A stretch of 6,230 nt of DNA from Gammaproteobacteria bacterium. Lineage in GTDB: Bacteria > Pseudomonadota > Gammaproteobacteria > Enterobacterales > Psychrobiaceae. Of this stretch, positions 5,943 to 6,230 are shown piece after piece (position 1 is the stretch's first letter; each line of letters opens with the position of its first letter). The notes under the pieces were generated by a model. The model was not told where the DNA came from. It did not search any database and worked only from the letters and a program-made list of their open reading frames with translations. Both the position numbers and the translations under genes were made by a program. The stretch lies in contig JABSRS010000127.1 in the NCBI GenBank assembly GCA_013214885.1, forward strand, positions 1 through 6,230, in the 5' to 3' direction.

Positions 5943-6230
5943 ATGAAACGAGTAACAGGTATCGGTGGCATCTTCTTCAAAGCAAAGGATGCATCCGCGC
6001 TGCAGGCTTGGTATAAACGTCATCTTGGCATAGATGTTCAGGAATGGGGCGGTACAGCGTTCACCTGGGCCGACTCGGATGGTCAGCCTACAGGTGGCAC
6101 GACTATCTGGTCAATTGGTCCAGAGGAAGGTGATCAGTTTGCCCCAAGCACAGCCTCTTTCATGGTAAATTACCGCGTTGAAGACCTGCATGGATTGGTT
6201 AAGCTGCTCAAGGCGGAAGGCTGTAACGTC
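5943..6230 (+). CDS. VOC/glyoxalase-family protein, N-terminal 96 residues (runs off right edge)
   Basis: The frame is open from the ATG at 5943 to the window end. It starts MKRVTGIGGIFFKAKDASAL and continues QAWYKRHLGIDVQEWGG, the usual first beta-alpha-beta of a vicinal-oxygen-chelate (glyoxalase/bleomycin-resistance) domain: 'F.k..D...l..WY...LG'. TASFMVNYRVEDLHGLV (70-86) is the start of the next beta-alpha unit, and the C-terminal metal ligands would lie beyond the edge. These proteins act on varied small molecules through a metal centre, so the substrate cannot be told. Its G+C is visibly higher than its neighbour's: my hand count gives 65 of 120 in 6001-6120 against 43 of 120 in the MOSC gene at 5281-5400. 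That suggests a different origin. Confidence 0.88.
   Translation, partial: MKRVTGIGGIFFKAKDASALQAWYKRHLGIDVQEWGGTAFTWADSDGQPTGGTTIWSIGPEEGDQFAPSTASFMVNYRVEDLHGLVKLLKAEGCNV

Overview
The window looks like chromosome of a marine gammaproteobacterium, most likely Shewanella or a close relative (Alteromonadales). The clues are the low G+C, the Shewanella-like DUF3465 lipid-free secreted protein, the HflX-type GTPase start and the glutamine-rich 634-residue protein. The genus is an inference from remembered family resemblance; no search was run.

Layout. Positions 1-206 (minus strand) hold the N-terminus of an HflX-family GTPase that runs off the left edge. An A/T-rich divergent intergenic region follows (207-457). 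A large cytosolic protein of unknown function (458-2362, plus) comes next, then a tight two-gene unit: a small three-helix membrane protein (2416-2712) and a secreted DUF3465 protein (2716-3111).

The middle, about 3165-4354, is a decaying tract. It contains a hemerythrin-like gene remnant on the minus strand (3165-3457), which lacks its N-terminal half and has a one-base frameshift near its end. It also contains a YdeI/OmpD-associated family gene on the plus strand (3687-4245), broken by one extra A in a run of eight A's. A possible small membrane ORF lies antisense to the end of that gene (4163-4339). A largely empty stretch then leads to a secreted DUF6265 protein (4634-5125), a YiiM-like MOSC protein (5247-5897) and the start of a VOC/glyoxalase-family gene (5943 to the right edge). 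The VOC gene is clearly richer in G+C than its neighbours.

How the genes work together. Only 2416-3111 and possibly 5247-6230 are spaced like operons. The rest reads as a patchwork of single accessory genes with two fresh or decaying pseudogenes. I saw no defence system, CRISPR array, tRNA, insertion sequence or convincing integron site. The most useful non-obvious results are the two frameshifts, which simple ORF calling would miss or mis-start, the repeated PDYFEQ motif in the large unknown protein, and the DUF3465/membrane-protein pair. I do not find a convincing new biological system.
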